The notes beneath the pieces are model-generated. The model did no database searches and had not been told where the DNA came from. It saw only the letters and a list, made by a program, of their open reading frames with translations. 16,471 nt of DNA from Rubrobacter sp. (GTDB lineage: Bacteria; Actinomycetota; Rubrobacteria; Rubrobacterales; Rubrobacteraceae), in the NCBI GenBank assembly GCA_016781885.1, contig JADDPM010000038.1, forward strand, positions 1-16,471, read 5' to 3'. Shown piece after piece: positions 1-7,343 of the stretch (the stretch's first letter is position 1; every line of letters starts with the position of its first letter). The position numbers and the translations under genes were made by a program.

Positions 1-271
1 TGCTCCCCTCAACGTTGGTCATCCACAGCTTGTTCAGGTCACGCGAGGGCTGTATGAGCCAGGCGAGCAGTACGACCGCGTCTGCTCCCCGGAAGTGCGG
101 AACTAGGTCGTCCCTGACCACGTCCGCCGTACCCCACTCGACCTTCGGCATCCGGAGCCCCGGCAGCCGCCGGGCCAGCCCGAGGACCGACTCGACCCTA
201 TCCTCCATCTGAAGCGAACGGAGCACGCTCGTCCCGACGTTCCCGGTCGCCCCTAAAACCACTACTCTCAT
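1..271 (-). CDS. NAD(P)-dependent epimerase/dehydratase, 5' part only
   Basis: Reading the minus strand from ATG at 271 gives about 90 codons with no stop before the window edge, so the C-terminus is missing. The N-terminus has the glycine-rich dinucleotide loop GATGNVG at residues 7-13 after a hydrophobic beta strand (RVVVL). Near residues 66-70 it has the hydrophobic DAVVLLAW strand that follows the 'D-V' region in extended SDR proteins. The substrate cannot be inferred. It is divergent from the SDR gene at 374, which starts almost identically (MRV-V-GA-G-VG), so the two may be related copies. Only a weak purine stretch (AAGAG) precedes the ATG, but the glycine loop begins right after it, which supports this start. 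Confidence 0.85.
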   Translation of the reverse strand, partial: MRVVVLGATGNVGTSVLRSLQMEDRVESVLGLARRLPGLRMPKVEWGTADVVRDDLVPHFRGADAVVLLAWLIQPSRDLNKLWMTNVEGS

Positions 272-373
272 GGCAGGCTCTTTACCCCGGGGGATGCTCG
301 AGGAAACCGCCATCGCCAATAACGGCGGCCTCCTGTACTATCGGAGATAGCTCTGGCTACGAGAGGAGATGTT
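272..373. promoter_or_regulatory. Divergent intergenic region between two SDR genes
   Basis: These 102 bases separate two genes read outward, so promoters for both must lie here or overlap the genes. For the rightward gene a TACTAT hexamer at 336-341 could be a -10 box, and AGGAG at 364-368 is a ribosome site five bases before ATG 374. I see no convincing -35 box and no -10 box on the other strand. Confidence 0.35.
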
Positions 374-1288
374 ATGCGGGTGCTGGTGACCGGAGCGCGG
401 GGCAAGGTCGGCAGGGCTGCGGTGGCGGCGCTCCAGGAAGCCGGCCACGACGTGCGGGCGAGCGACCTCTCCCCGCCTACCTTCGAGCGACCAGAGAAGG
501 GCGAGCCCGACTACCTACAGGCCCGCCTCACGGACGCGGGCGAGGCATTCGCCGTGGTGCGGGGAGCCGAGGCCGTCGTCCACGCTGCCGCCATCCCTGA
601 GCCGACGCGCAACCCGGCACACATAGTCTTCCACAACAACCTCATGGCGACCTTCAACGTGCTGGAGGCTGCGATACGGTTCGGCGTTCCGCGCTTCGTG
701 AACATCTCCAGCGAGACCGTACCCGGCTTCTTCTTCCCGGAGCGAGAGTTTTTGCCGGACTACGTGCCGGTGGACGAGGAGCACTCGATAAGGCCGCAAG
801 ACCCATATGCGACGGCCAAGCACTTTGGCGAGCAGTTGATGGACGCGGCGATACGGCGGAGCGACATCCGGTGCGTCTCCATCCGCCCGAGTTGGGTGCA
901 ACATGAGGGGAACTACGAGCGCAACCTGGGGCCGCAGGTCCGTGACGCGTCGGTACTATCCCCAAACTTCTGGAGCTACATAGATGTCTACGACCTCGCA
1001 GACGCTATAGTGCTCGCCACCGAGTCAGATCTGCCCGGCCACGAGGTCTTCTACATCGCCTCGCCGGATAACGTAGGGGGACGGCCCTTTGAGGAAATAG
1101 TGCGTGAGTACTACGGAGATCAGGTCGAGGTAAAGAAGCCGCTCCCCCGCGAGGATGCCTCTGGCATCTCAATCGCGAAGGCCCAGAAGATGCTCGGCTA
1201 CTCCCCCAAACGCTCCTGGCGAGATTACCTGAATGAGGACGGACAGCTGAAGACGGGCGCAGGCGAGGGTTTGTTCGGCGCCGGTTAG
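374..1288 (+). CDS. NAD(P)-dependent epimerase/dehydratase (extended SDR)
   Basis: The 304-residue protein has a normal length for a UDP-sugar-epimerase-type extended SDR. The Rossmann loop GARGKVG is at residues 7-13, the VVHAAA strand near 68-73, the catalytic serine region ISSE at 111-114, and the active-site YATAK at 145-149 (Tyr145, Lys149). These fit an NAD(P)-dependent oxidoreductase or epimerase. The second half (about 190-280) carries the variable substrate domain, so the substrate (sugar nucleotide or other) cannot be named. A good AGGAG ribosome site sits five bases before the ATG. The gene is divergent from the partial SDR at the left edge and converges on the CBS-domain gene, with only 12 bases between the two stops and no visible terminator. 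Confidence 0.9.
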   Translation: MRVLVTGARGKVGRAAVAALQEAGHDVRASDLSPPTFERPEKGEPDYLQARLTDAGEAFAVVRGAEAVVHAAAIPEPTRNPAHIVFHNNLMATFNVLEAAIRFGVPRFVNISSETVPGFFFPEREFLPDYVPVDEEHSIRPQDPYATAKHFGEQLMDAAIRRSDIRCVSIRPSWVQHEGNYERNLGPQVRDASVLSPNFWSYIDVYDLADAIVLATESDLPGHEVFYIASPDNVGGRPFEEIVREYYGDQVEVKKPLPREDASGISIAKAQKMLGYSPKRSWRDYLNEDGQLKTGAGEGLFGAG

Positions 1289-1300
1289 GCCAGCCTCCTC

Positions 1301-1963
1301 CTACCTCCGTTCGAGGTTGCGCTCAGTAGGGGCGGTTGATTCGATGGAGGCTACGGTGTAGCCAGCATTAGTCAGGCTCTCGGCAATTGATGAGGGGTCA
1401 GTGGTTTCCAGGCGCAGGACGATGGTGCGGTTGGTGGCACGGCTCGCCGGGCCGAGGAAGACTCCGGCTATGTTGACGTGGCTATCCTTGACGACGTTCG
1501 TCACCTCGTGGAGCATGCCCGGCTCGTTCGGGACCTCGACCTCGATCCAGCTCCCCGTCCCGTGCGCCCCGATGAGCTCTATGAGGATGCGCGTCATGTC
1601 CGAGGAGGTGATGATTCCGACGAGCTCGCCCTCTGCGACCACGGGCAGACAGTTGAACTTGTGGGCGTGGATGTCGCGCGCGGCGTGCTCGATGGTGTCG
1701 AGCGGATGTATGGTGACCAGGTTGGTGCTCATTATGTCGCGTACCCGCACCCACCCCAGGGTGTTCTCCTCGTCCCCGGTACCCCGAGGCGGGCTCACGT
1801 CCCTCAAGTCCCGGTCGGAGACGAGCCCGACCAGCCGCCCGTTCTCAACGACCGGCAGGTGCCGGATGCCGTACTCCCGGCACAGCCCCAGAGCCCGAAC
1901 CGCGCTGTCATCCGGCTCTAACGTGACGACCTCGGGGGTCATAGCGTCCCTAACCCTCAACAT
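1301..1963 (-). CDS. CBS-CBS-ACT domain protein, AcuB-like
   Basis: The 220-residue protein has two CBS motifs (residues about 1-56 with MTPEVVTLEPDDS and GLVSDRDLR; about 72-130 with MSTNLVTIHPLDT and GIITSSDM). An ACT-like domain follows (about 138-210) with the typical EVPNEPGMLHEV start. CBS pairs bind adenine nucleotides and ACT domains bind small ligands such as amino acids, so a cytosolic ligand-sensing regulator is likely. Order and length match AcuB of Bacillus (about 214 residues), named for acetoin use, but no acetoin genes are nearby and the physiological role here is open. An AAAGGAGG ribosome site (1971-1978) seven bases upstream fixes the ATG at 1963. Downstream it converges on the SDR gene. 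Confidence 0.9.
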   Translation of the reverse strand: MLRVRDAMTPEVVTLEPDDSAVRALGLCREYGIRHLPVVENGRLVGLVSDRDLRDVSPPRGTGDEENTLGWVRVRDIMSTNLVTIHPLDTIEHAARDIHAHKFNCLPVVAEGELVGIITSSDMTRILIELIGAHGTGSWIEVEVPNEPGMLHEVTNVVKDSHVNIAGVFLGPASRATNRTIVLRLETTDPSSIAESLTNAGYTVASIESTAPTERNLERR

Positions 1964-2069
1964 CCCTCTTCCTCCTTTACATTCGCAGATACATCTGTGA
2001 GATTAATAATTTAAGCAGAAGACGCCCAAGTCTGATTCTGGCAAAGCACTATATGATGGGCCATGAACC

Positions 2070-2873
2070 TCAGAAGGGTATGTCATCAAAATCCTCTTCG
2101 TTGAGGTCAATGTCCTGTGATGTGTGGCTAGGTATGGCTGCAACTACCTCCTCAATCCATCTATCAAAGCTCGGAGAAGTTTCATCATCGATCAGGTCCA
2201 AAAGTTCCTCTGACTTGAGCCTACCGTCCTCCGATAACGCCTTTATGAAACGCGTTAGCACACGCATGTCGATTGATCTAGATCTTTCTCTAGGCGAATG
2301 CCTAACTACAAGATACACTTCATCAAGCCGCTGTTTGATATTGGCGACCTCTGACGCTACGGCATTTTCGGGAGCCAGCTCTTCAAGGTTTCGAGCTCTT
2401 GCTACTTCTGTAACTAGAGAGCTTGGTTTATAACCTTCTTGTAGTATGACAGATAACGTCTCTTGCAATCTCTTTTTCGCACTGTCCGCTTGGCTTGCGC
2501 TGATGATCCCATCGTCGCCAATCTCAATAACCCTTTCATTCTGCGCATCAAAGGACAAAGAATTGGCGTTGTCTCCAAGGATTACTATAGGAACACCAAA
2601 AGAGTGGACTACCCCAAGTTCATAGTAAACGTTAGGGTTTCTTCCCGTCAGGTCAGCGACGACTACTTTAGAGTTAAGAATAGACCCTAGAATTTGCGCC
2701 GTAACTTGTCCGGGGGTGAGGTCGAGATCCGACCGGAGAAGTTTCAGTTTGAAGTCTTCGACCACAGGTGCAACTATGTACTTAAGAACCTCGTCTGCGC
2801 GCTTGCGAACGTCCGTATCGGTTTTTCCAATCTGCGAGATTAAGAACGCTTGGTCGGCCCTTTCTCTGCCCAT
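2070..2873 (-). CDS. Nucleoside-deoxyribosyltransferase/TIR-like protein with SSB-like C-terminal tail
   Basis: The 267-residue cytosolic protein begins with FLISQIGKTDTDVRKRADEV (10-29). It continues with VVADLTGRNPNVYYELGVVH (71-90), the signature of a large, mostly uncharacterised family related to nucleoside 2-deoxyribosyltransferases and TIR-like NAD-binding domains. Glu85 in YYELG sits where those folds carry their catalytic glutamate. The middle (about 120-200) is charged and helical. The C-terminal 60 residues are acidic and end in EEDFDDIPF, almost the same as the E. coli SSB tail (DFDDDIPF). GC content is far below the neighbours (25/60 in 2281-2340), which suggests recent acquisition. 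AAGGGA seven bases upstream supports ATG 2873. It stands alone between unrelated genes. I infer an NAD- or nucleotide-acting effector, possibly in phage defence; this is not proven. Confidence 0.75.
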   Translation of the reverse strand: MGRERADQAFLISQIGKTDTDVRKRADEVLKYIVAPVVEDFKLKLLRSDLDLTPGQVTAQILGSILNSKVVVADLTGRNPNVYYELGVVHSFGVPIVILGDNANSLSFDAQNERVIEIGDDGIISASQADSAKKRLQETLSVILQEGYKPSSLVTEVARARNLEELAPENAVASEVANIKQRLDEVYLVVRHSPRERSRSIDMRVLTRFIKALSEDGRLKSEELLDLIDDETSPSFDRWIEEVVAAIPSHTSQDIDLNEEDFDDIPF

Positions 2874-2888
2874 TCCCCAGTCCCTTCA

Positions 2889-2926
2889 ACGCTTGCGAGC
2901 GTGTTCAACTGAACGTAAGCAAGTGT
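2889..2926. repeat. Imperfect inverted repeat upstream of the TIR-like gene
   Basis: ACGCTTGC (2889-2896) pairs with GCAAGTGT (2919-2926) with one G-T wobble. Inside it GTTCA (2903-2907) pairs with TGAAC (2910-2914) around a two-base centre. The element lies 16 bases before the minus-strand ATG at 2873 and overlaps a possible -10 box TACACT (2927-2922, minus). It could be an operator for a repressor or a hairpin in the leader RNA. Confidence 0.5.
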
Positions 2927-3017
2927 AGCATTAGCTCTGTCTTAGAAAATACGCCTAGTTTTGCGAAACGAGGGTTGGTAAGCTCAAGTCTTCTGGGATA
3001 GAGGAAGGAGACCCTTT

Positions 3018-4016
3018 ATGCGCGCCTGGCAGGTACACGAACTCGGAGATCCGGAGAGCGTCCTCACGTTAGGGGAGGTAGAGGAGCCGGAGCCGGGTCC
3101 CGGCGAGGTAGTCGTCGAGGTCGAGGCGGCGGCGCTAAACTTCTTCGACATCTTACTCTGCCAGGGGAAGTATCAGGAGCGGCCCGATCTCCCCTTTACG
3201 CCGGGGGCAGAGGTGGCGGGCGAGGTCTCCAGGGTAGGCGAAGGTGTGGACCTCGCGCCGGGCACGCGGGTACTCGCCACCCCCCCGCTACCCGGAGGGG
3301 GATTTGCCGAGAAAGCTATTGCCCCGGCCGACGGCTCCGTCTTCCCCATCCCGGAGACGATGCCCTTCCCGTCGGCGGCGGCGCTGCACACCGTATACCA
3401 GACCGCTTACGTTGGGTTGCACCGGCGGGCAGATCTAAGAGAGGCAGAGACCGTCCTCGTGCATGCGGGGGCGGGAGGCGTGGGCTCGGCGGCGATACAG
3501 GTGGCGAGGGCGGCGGGGGCGGCGGGGGCGCGTGTTTTCTCCACCGCCGGCAGCACGGAGAAGGTCGAGGTATGCCGTAAGTTGGGCGCGGAGATCGCCG
3601 TGGACTACAGGGAGGAGAGCTTCGTAGAGGTCATCAAGGAGGCGACAGATGGGCGCGGAGCGGATGTGATCTTCGATCCCGTCGGCGGCGACGTCTTCGA
3701 CCTCTCCCGTAAGTGCGTAGCCTTCGAGGGACGCATAGTAGTCGTAGGATTCGCGAGCGGCAGGATCGCCGACGCCCCCACCAACCACGCCCTCGTGAAG
3801 AACTACTCGGTCGTCGGTCTGCACTGGGGCCTCTACAACAAGGTCATGCCGGAGCTAGTGAAGGAGACTCACGAATCCCTCGTAAGACTTTACGAAGAAG
3901 GCCGCATAGACCCGCTGATCTACGGAACGGTCCCCTTTGAGGAGCTACCAGCGGCGCTGGAGCTTCTGGGTAGCCGCAAGACCCACGGTAAGCTTGTCAC
4001 CCGGCCCTCGGCCTAG
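3018..4016 (+). CDS. Zinc-free NADPH:quinone oxidoreductase (MDR superfamily)
   Basis: The 332-residue protein has the usual length of this family. The N-terminal GroES-like half shows AAALNFFDILLCQGKY (37-52) and PGAEVAGEV (62-70), without the catalytic-zinc ligands of alcohol dehydrogenases. The Rossmann half has HAGAGGVGSAAIQ (149-161) and then STAGSTEK (175-182), where the Lys after the second strand suits NADPH. It probably reduces quinones or enones with NADPH in the cytosol. Similar genes serve in detoxification, and the exact substrate cannot be inferred. AAGGAG at 3005-3010, seven bases before the ATG, supports the start. Residues 165-170 read AAGAAG from a 9-base tandem duplication. 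It is divergent from the TIR-like gene and looks monocistronic. Confidence 0.88.
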   Translation: MRAWQVHELGDPESVLTLGEVEEPEPGPGEVVVEVEAAALNFFDILLCQGKYQERPDLPFTPGAEVAGEVSRVGEGVDLAPGTRVLATPPLPGGGFAEKAIAPADGSVFPIPETMPFPSAAALHTVYQTAYVGLHRRADLREAETVLVHAGAGGVGSAAIQVARAAGAAGARVFSTAGSTEKVEVCRKLGAEIAVDYREESFVEVIKEATDGRGADVIFDPVGGDVFDLSRKCVAFEGRIVVVGFASGRIADAPTNHALVKNYSVVGLHWGLYNKVMPELVKETHESLVRLYEEGRIDPLIYGTVPFEELPAALELLGSRKTHGKLVTRPSA

Positions 4017-4487
4017 AGAGATCGAGCACAGGCGCCTGGGTAAGATCCAACCCGGTCGCATAACCACCCGCTCTTCCTCAGCCTGTCAGCCGAGCAGGCA
4101 TCCGTCTCTGGTCCTTGCAAGGACTGGATGTATCGGAGGTCAGTCTCGGGTTCTACACCTCCCGGACAACGTCGCAAGCCAACTCGGAATATACGCGAGA
4201 GTACGAAACCCTCCGCGAGCGTATAAACCAGGCAGTAAGGTATTAGTTCGAACTGAAGCAGCACATCCAACAGATAAGGACTCCACGACCCTTATGCCAC
4301 CGTTGTGAAGAAGAGCGCCCCCGCACGGCGGAGGCCACCATAGGCATCGAAGCGCTCGGCGCAAAGGTCGCAGCCACAAGGGAGAATATGGGCCGCACTG
4401 CAGCCTCCAGAGCCCATCCTCCCGGTCCTTCCCCGGGGTTCGCTCGTCGTTCCTCTATAATAGATTGGAAAGGGAGGTGCGTAGTAG
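4017..4487. other. 471-base stretch with no recognisable gene
   Basis: No frame on either strand gives a plausible protein with a ribosome site. One plus-strand frame is open except for a TAG at 4244-4246. It contains a charged stretch (SEYTREYETLRERINQ just before the stop) and GIEALGAKVAATRENM further on, so it may be the remains of a decayed gene; I could not match it to a family. No tRNA cloverleaf or GC-rich hairpin with a T-run was seen. The last 35 bases are the promoter and ribosome site of the next gene. Confidence 0.4.
4456..4461 (+). promoter_or_regulatory. -10 box TATAAT for the dynamin-like gene
   Basis: A perfect TATAAT lies 26 bases before the GTG at 4488, predicting a leader of about 20 bases that holds the GGAGG ribosome site (4473-4477). 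No good -35 box stands 16-18 bases further up. Confidence 0.5.
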
Positions 4488-6248
4488 GTGCGGATCCTCG
4501 ATGAACGTCACAAGGCCCTGGTAGAAAGAGAGCAGATGCTCCTCAAAGGCCTGTCGGAGTTTTTGAAATCCTTCGGAGCGCCCCAACAAGACATGAGTCT
4601 CGTCGAGCGGAAGCTCGCGGACCTCGAAGAACTCTTCTTGCTCGTAGTCGTCGGCGAGTTCAACGCCGGCAAGTCGGCGTTCATCAACGCGCTGCTAGGT
4701 GAGTCCGAGCTGGCTCAGGAGGGCGTCACCCCGACGACCGACCGGATCACGGTCCTGAGATACGGTGAGAGTCCCTCCGAACGCGAGCGGCGCGAGGGCG
4801 TCGTCGAGAGGGAGTACCCGAGCGACTTCCTGCGCGAGATCGCTATCGTAGATACGCCGGGTACGAACGCGATCATCCGCCACCACGAGGAGCTGTCCCG
4901 CGGGTTCGTGCCGCGTAGTGACCTGGTCCTCTTCGTCACCTCCTCGGACCGTCCCTTCACCGAGTCCGAGCGCGAGTACCTGGAGCTCATCCGCGACTGG
5001 GGCAAGAAGATAGTCCTCGTCGTAAACAAGGTCGATCTCCTCCGCGGTGATGAGGACCGCGACAAGGTGCGCCTCTTCGTCGAGGAGGGGGTGCGTTCGA
5101 TGCTGGGCCTGAAGCCCCCGATCTTTTTCGTCTCGGCCTACCTGGCAGGGAAGGCAAAGGCCACGTCCCCCGGCCTGGAGTCGGACGCTCTCTTGAAAGC
5201 GAGCGGTTTCGAGGAGTTGGAGCGCTACGTCATGAACCTTCTAGACGAGGAGGGACGGGTGCGGCTGAAGTTAGAGAGCCCTTTAGGGGTCGTCGAGGAG
5301 ATAGCGCGCCGCTACGGGCTGGCCGTGAACGAACGGATGGCCCTCCTGGAGGAAGATTTCAAGATGTCCGAGAATGTCGAGGCGCAGCTCGGTACGTACA
5401 AGGAGGACATGAGGCGCGACTTCGAGGCGCGCCTCGCGGAGATAGAGAACATTGCCTTGCGGATGAGCGAGCGGGGAGACGAGTGGCTGGATGAGAACAT
5501 CCGGATCACGAACATCCGCGAGCTCATCCGCCAGGAGAAGGTGCAGAAGCGTTTCCAGGAGGAGGTCGTCGCTGACACCGAGGAGCTTATCGACGGGCGG
5601 GTGCAGGAGCTCATAGACTGGATGGTCTACAGGAACCTCAAGCAGTGGCGCGCCATCGTGGAGTACGTTAACCGCCGCCGGCAAGCGCGATACGACGAAC
5701 ACATCATCGGCGAGGTCGGTGACAACTTCGAGTACAACCGCTCGCAACTTCTCCAGTCCGTCGGCAAGAACGCCACGGACGTAGTTCGGCGCTACGACCG
5801 GGAGCGTGAATCGGCGCAGCTCGCCCTCTCCATACAAGGGGCCGTCGCCCAGACGGCAGCCTCGGGGGCAGGCGCTCTAGGCATCGGGGCGCTCGTGGTT
5901 ACTCTATTCACCACCCGGTTCCTCGACGTCACGGGCCTCATCGCGGCTGCGGTGCTCGCGGGCTACGGGCTGTTCGTGCTGCCGAACCGGCGGCGCAAGG
6001 CCCGGGAGGAGTTCCGCAGGAAGACCGAGACCCTGCGCGAGCGCCTGGCCGAGGTGGTCAGGCGCCAGTTCGACACGGAGATCGAGCGCTCCGTCGAGCG
6101 GATGCGTGAGGCGATAGCCCCTTACACCCGCTTCGTCCGAACCGAGCACGCGCGCATGACCGAGGCCCGCTCGGCCCTTTCGGAGATAACCACCGAGGCC
6201 GAAGCCCTGCGCGCCGAGATCGGGGCTCCCGGGGTGAGGTCTTCCTAG
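4488..6248 (+). CDS. Bacterial dynamin-like GTPase
   Basis: The 586-residue protein has all GTPase motifs: P-loop GEFNAGKS (56-63), switch-I threonines in GVTPTTDRIT (79-88), DTPGT (122-126), NKVD (180-183) and a G5-like FVSA (214-217). Long helical, charged regions (about 260-445, and after 500) would form the stalk. Two hydrophobic helices at about 455-475 and 480-498, followed by a basic patch NRRRKAREEFRRK, should insert in the membrane. This is the layout of bacterial dynamin-like proteins, which remodel, fuse or protect the inner membrane. Start GTG 4488 is chosen from GGAGG ten bases upstream and the helical N-terminus. It is encoded alone rather than as the usual tandem pair. The DedA membrane gene follows 102 bases later, after a weak hairpin. 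Confidence 0.88.
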   Translation: MRILDERHKALVEREQMLLKGLSEFLKSFGAPQQDMSLVERKLADLEELFLLVVVGEFNAGKSAFINALLGESELAQEGVTPTTDRITVLRYGESPSERERREGVVEREYPSDFLREIAIVDTPGTNAIIRHHEELSRGFVPRSDLVLFVTSSDRPFTESEREYLELIRDWGKKIVLVVNKVDLLRGDEDRDKVRLFVEEGVRSMLGLKPPIFFVSAYLAGKAKATSPGLESDALLKASGFEELERYVMNLLDEEGRVRLKLESPLGVVEEIARRYGLAVNERMALLEEDFKMSENVEAQLGTYKEDMRRDFEARLAEIENIALRMSERGDEWLDENIRITNIRELIRQEKVQKRFQEEVVADTEELIDGRVQELIDWMVYRNLKQWRAIVEYVNRRRQARYDEHIIGEVGDNFEYNRSQLLQSVGKNATDVVRRYDRERESAQLALSIQGAVAQTAASGAGALGIGALVVTLFTTRFLDVTGLIAAAVLAGYGLFVLPNRRRKAREEFRRKTETLRERLAEVVRRQFDTEIERSVERMREAIAPYTRFVRTEHARMTEARSALSEITTEAEALRAEIGAPGVRSS

Positions 6249-6268
6249 CCTTATCCGCCCCCGGAGCG

Positions 6269-6295
6269 CTCGTACTCTCCTACGAGGATCCTTTC
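6269..6295 (+). terminator. Possible weak intrinsic terminator
   Basis: CTCGTA (6269-6274) and TACGAG (6281-6286) form a 6-base-pair stem with a 6-base loop about 20 bases after the dynamin-like stop. The following bases (GATCCTTTCT) are only moderately T-rich, so termination would be inefficient. Confidence 0.35.
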
Positions 6296-6338
6296 TGATA
6301 ACGCTGGCGGGTGTACGAATCCCCTACTATAGGAGCAG

Positions 6339-6344
6339 TAAAAT
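6339..6344 (+). promoter_or_regulatory. Possible -10 box giving a leaderless DedA transcript
   Basis: TAAAAT ends seven bases before ATG 6351, the spacing that places the transcription start at the start codon, as in many actinobacterial leaderless genes. The only ribosome-site-like motif (AGGAG 6331-6335) is 15 bases away, which is too far for normal use. No clear -35 box is seen. Confidence 0.35.
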
Positions 6345-6350
6345 AGACGC

Positions 6351-6977
6351 ATGGGCGACCTGCTTCCAAACCTCGTTCAGTGGATCACCGACATCGTCTA
6401 CTCCTTCGGCTACGTTGGCATAGCCGTCCTGGTCGCCATGGGGAACATACACCTGCCGGTCCCCACGGAGATAACCCTGCCTCTGGCCGGATTTCTGGTA
6501 GGACAGGGCCGTCTCTCGTTCTTCCCGGTACTTATATGGACGACGACGGCGGCGGTGGGCTCCTCGGTGGCCCTTTACTATCCAGGACTCTGGTTCGGCG
6601 AGGCGCGCCTCAGGCGGCTGGTCAGAAGGTTCGGACGGTTCGTGTTTGTGGGCGAGTCCGATCTGGACAAGGCGAGTAAGCTTTTCGAGCGGCACGGCCC
6701 GAGGGCCATCCTGATAGGGCGCCTCATTCCGGGCGTGGGCACCCTGATCTCCATACCGGCAGGCCTCTATCGTATGCCGATCCTCGGATGGTTCCTGTTC
6801 TTTACAGTCCTCGACAGCGTCATCTGGAACGCGGCGCTGATCGGCCTCGGGTGGTATCTGGGCTCCCAATGGACGCTGGTGAGAGAATACGCCTCGATCA
6901 TCGAGTACGCGATCCTGGCCGTACTGATCTTGGGGATCGTCTGGTTCGTGTGGCGCCGGCGGAAGAGGTACAGCTAA
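6351..6977 (+). CDS. DedA-family membrane protein
   Basis: The 208-residue polytopic protein has the DedA order. An N-terminal hydrophobic helix is followed by the re-entrant PVPTEITLPLAG (36-47, Glu40), a cytosolic stretch with RLRRLVRRFGRF (87-98), then FERHGPRAILIGRLIPG (112-128) and SIPAG (134-138), two C-terminal helices and a basic tail. DedA proteins are thought to act as membrane transporters or lipid scramblases that support the proton gradient and envelope lipid flipping. In the GRFIPxxR motif the second arginine expected at residue 130 is glycine here (GVG), a possible functional variation. ATG 6351 is chosen because the hydrophobic helix begins soon after it. A small orphan gene follows 69 bases later and could be co-transcribed. 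Confidence 0.92.
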   Translation: MGDLLPNLVQWITDIVYSFGYVGIAVLVAMGNIHLPVPTEITLPLAGFLVGQGRLSFFPVLIWTTTAAVGSSVALYYPGLWFGEARLRRLVRRFGRFVFVGESDLDKASKLFERHGPRAILIGRLIPGVGTLISIPAGLYRMPILGWFLFFTVLDSVIWNAALIGLGWYLGSQWTLVREYASIIEYAILAVLILGIVWFVWRRRKRYS

Positions 6978-7046
6978 CCGCCGGCGGACCGCGCGGTGTA
7001 GACTTGGACGCCGGTTGGAAGGCTATAGATCCAGGAGGTCCGAAAG

Positions 7047-7340
7047 ATGGCCGATCGCGGGACGAAAGAACGCAAGCTCGTAGCGCTTATGGTGAACGAC
7101 CTGGGCGGCGGCACCGAGTCGGAGATGTCGAAGATGCAGGACGAGGTGCGGGGGCTCTCCGACGAGGAGCTAGACAGGCTCCTCGCCGAGAGACTCGACC
7201 TGCCCTACTCGGTGGACGCGGAGGTCATGGACCGGGCGCTCGCAAGAGTCGAAGAGCCCGAGATGCTCTCGGAGGATAGACCGGGCGGCTTCACCGGCGC
7301 CCCGGACATGAGCCACGAGCCGCGCCCCGAGGAGCGCTAG
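7047..7340 (+). CDS. Small acidic hypothetical protein
   Basis: The 97-residue protein has a perfect AGGAGG (7033-7038) eight bases before its ATG, so it is very likely translated. I do not recognise a family. It is hydrophilic with no membrane segment or signal peptide. The middle (about 29-70, with LSDEELDRLLAERLDLPY) is predicted to be helical and acidic, and the tail is Pro/Glu/Arg-rich. The position after dedA suggests read-through from that promoter. Its stop is only 3 bases from the end of the convergent membrane-protein gene, so no terminator fits between them. Confidence 0.7.
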   Translation: MADRGTKERKLVALMVNDLGGGTESEMSKMQDEVRGLSDEELDRLLAERLDLPYSVDAEVMDRALARVEEPEMLSEDRPGGFTGAPDMSHEPRPEER

Positions 7341-7343
7341 GGA

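Noticed and set aside
4241..4270. GTTCGAACT as a tRNA T-loop
   Set aside because: No acceptor or anticodon stems can be built around it.
4013..4379. Minus-strand frames in the gap before the dynamin-like gene
   Set aside because: No ribosome site, poor composition and no family resemblance.
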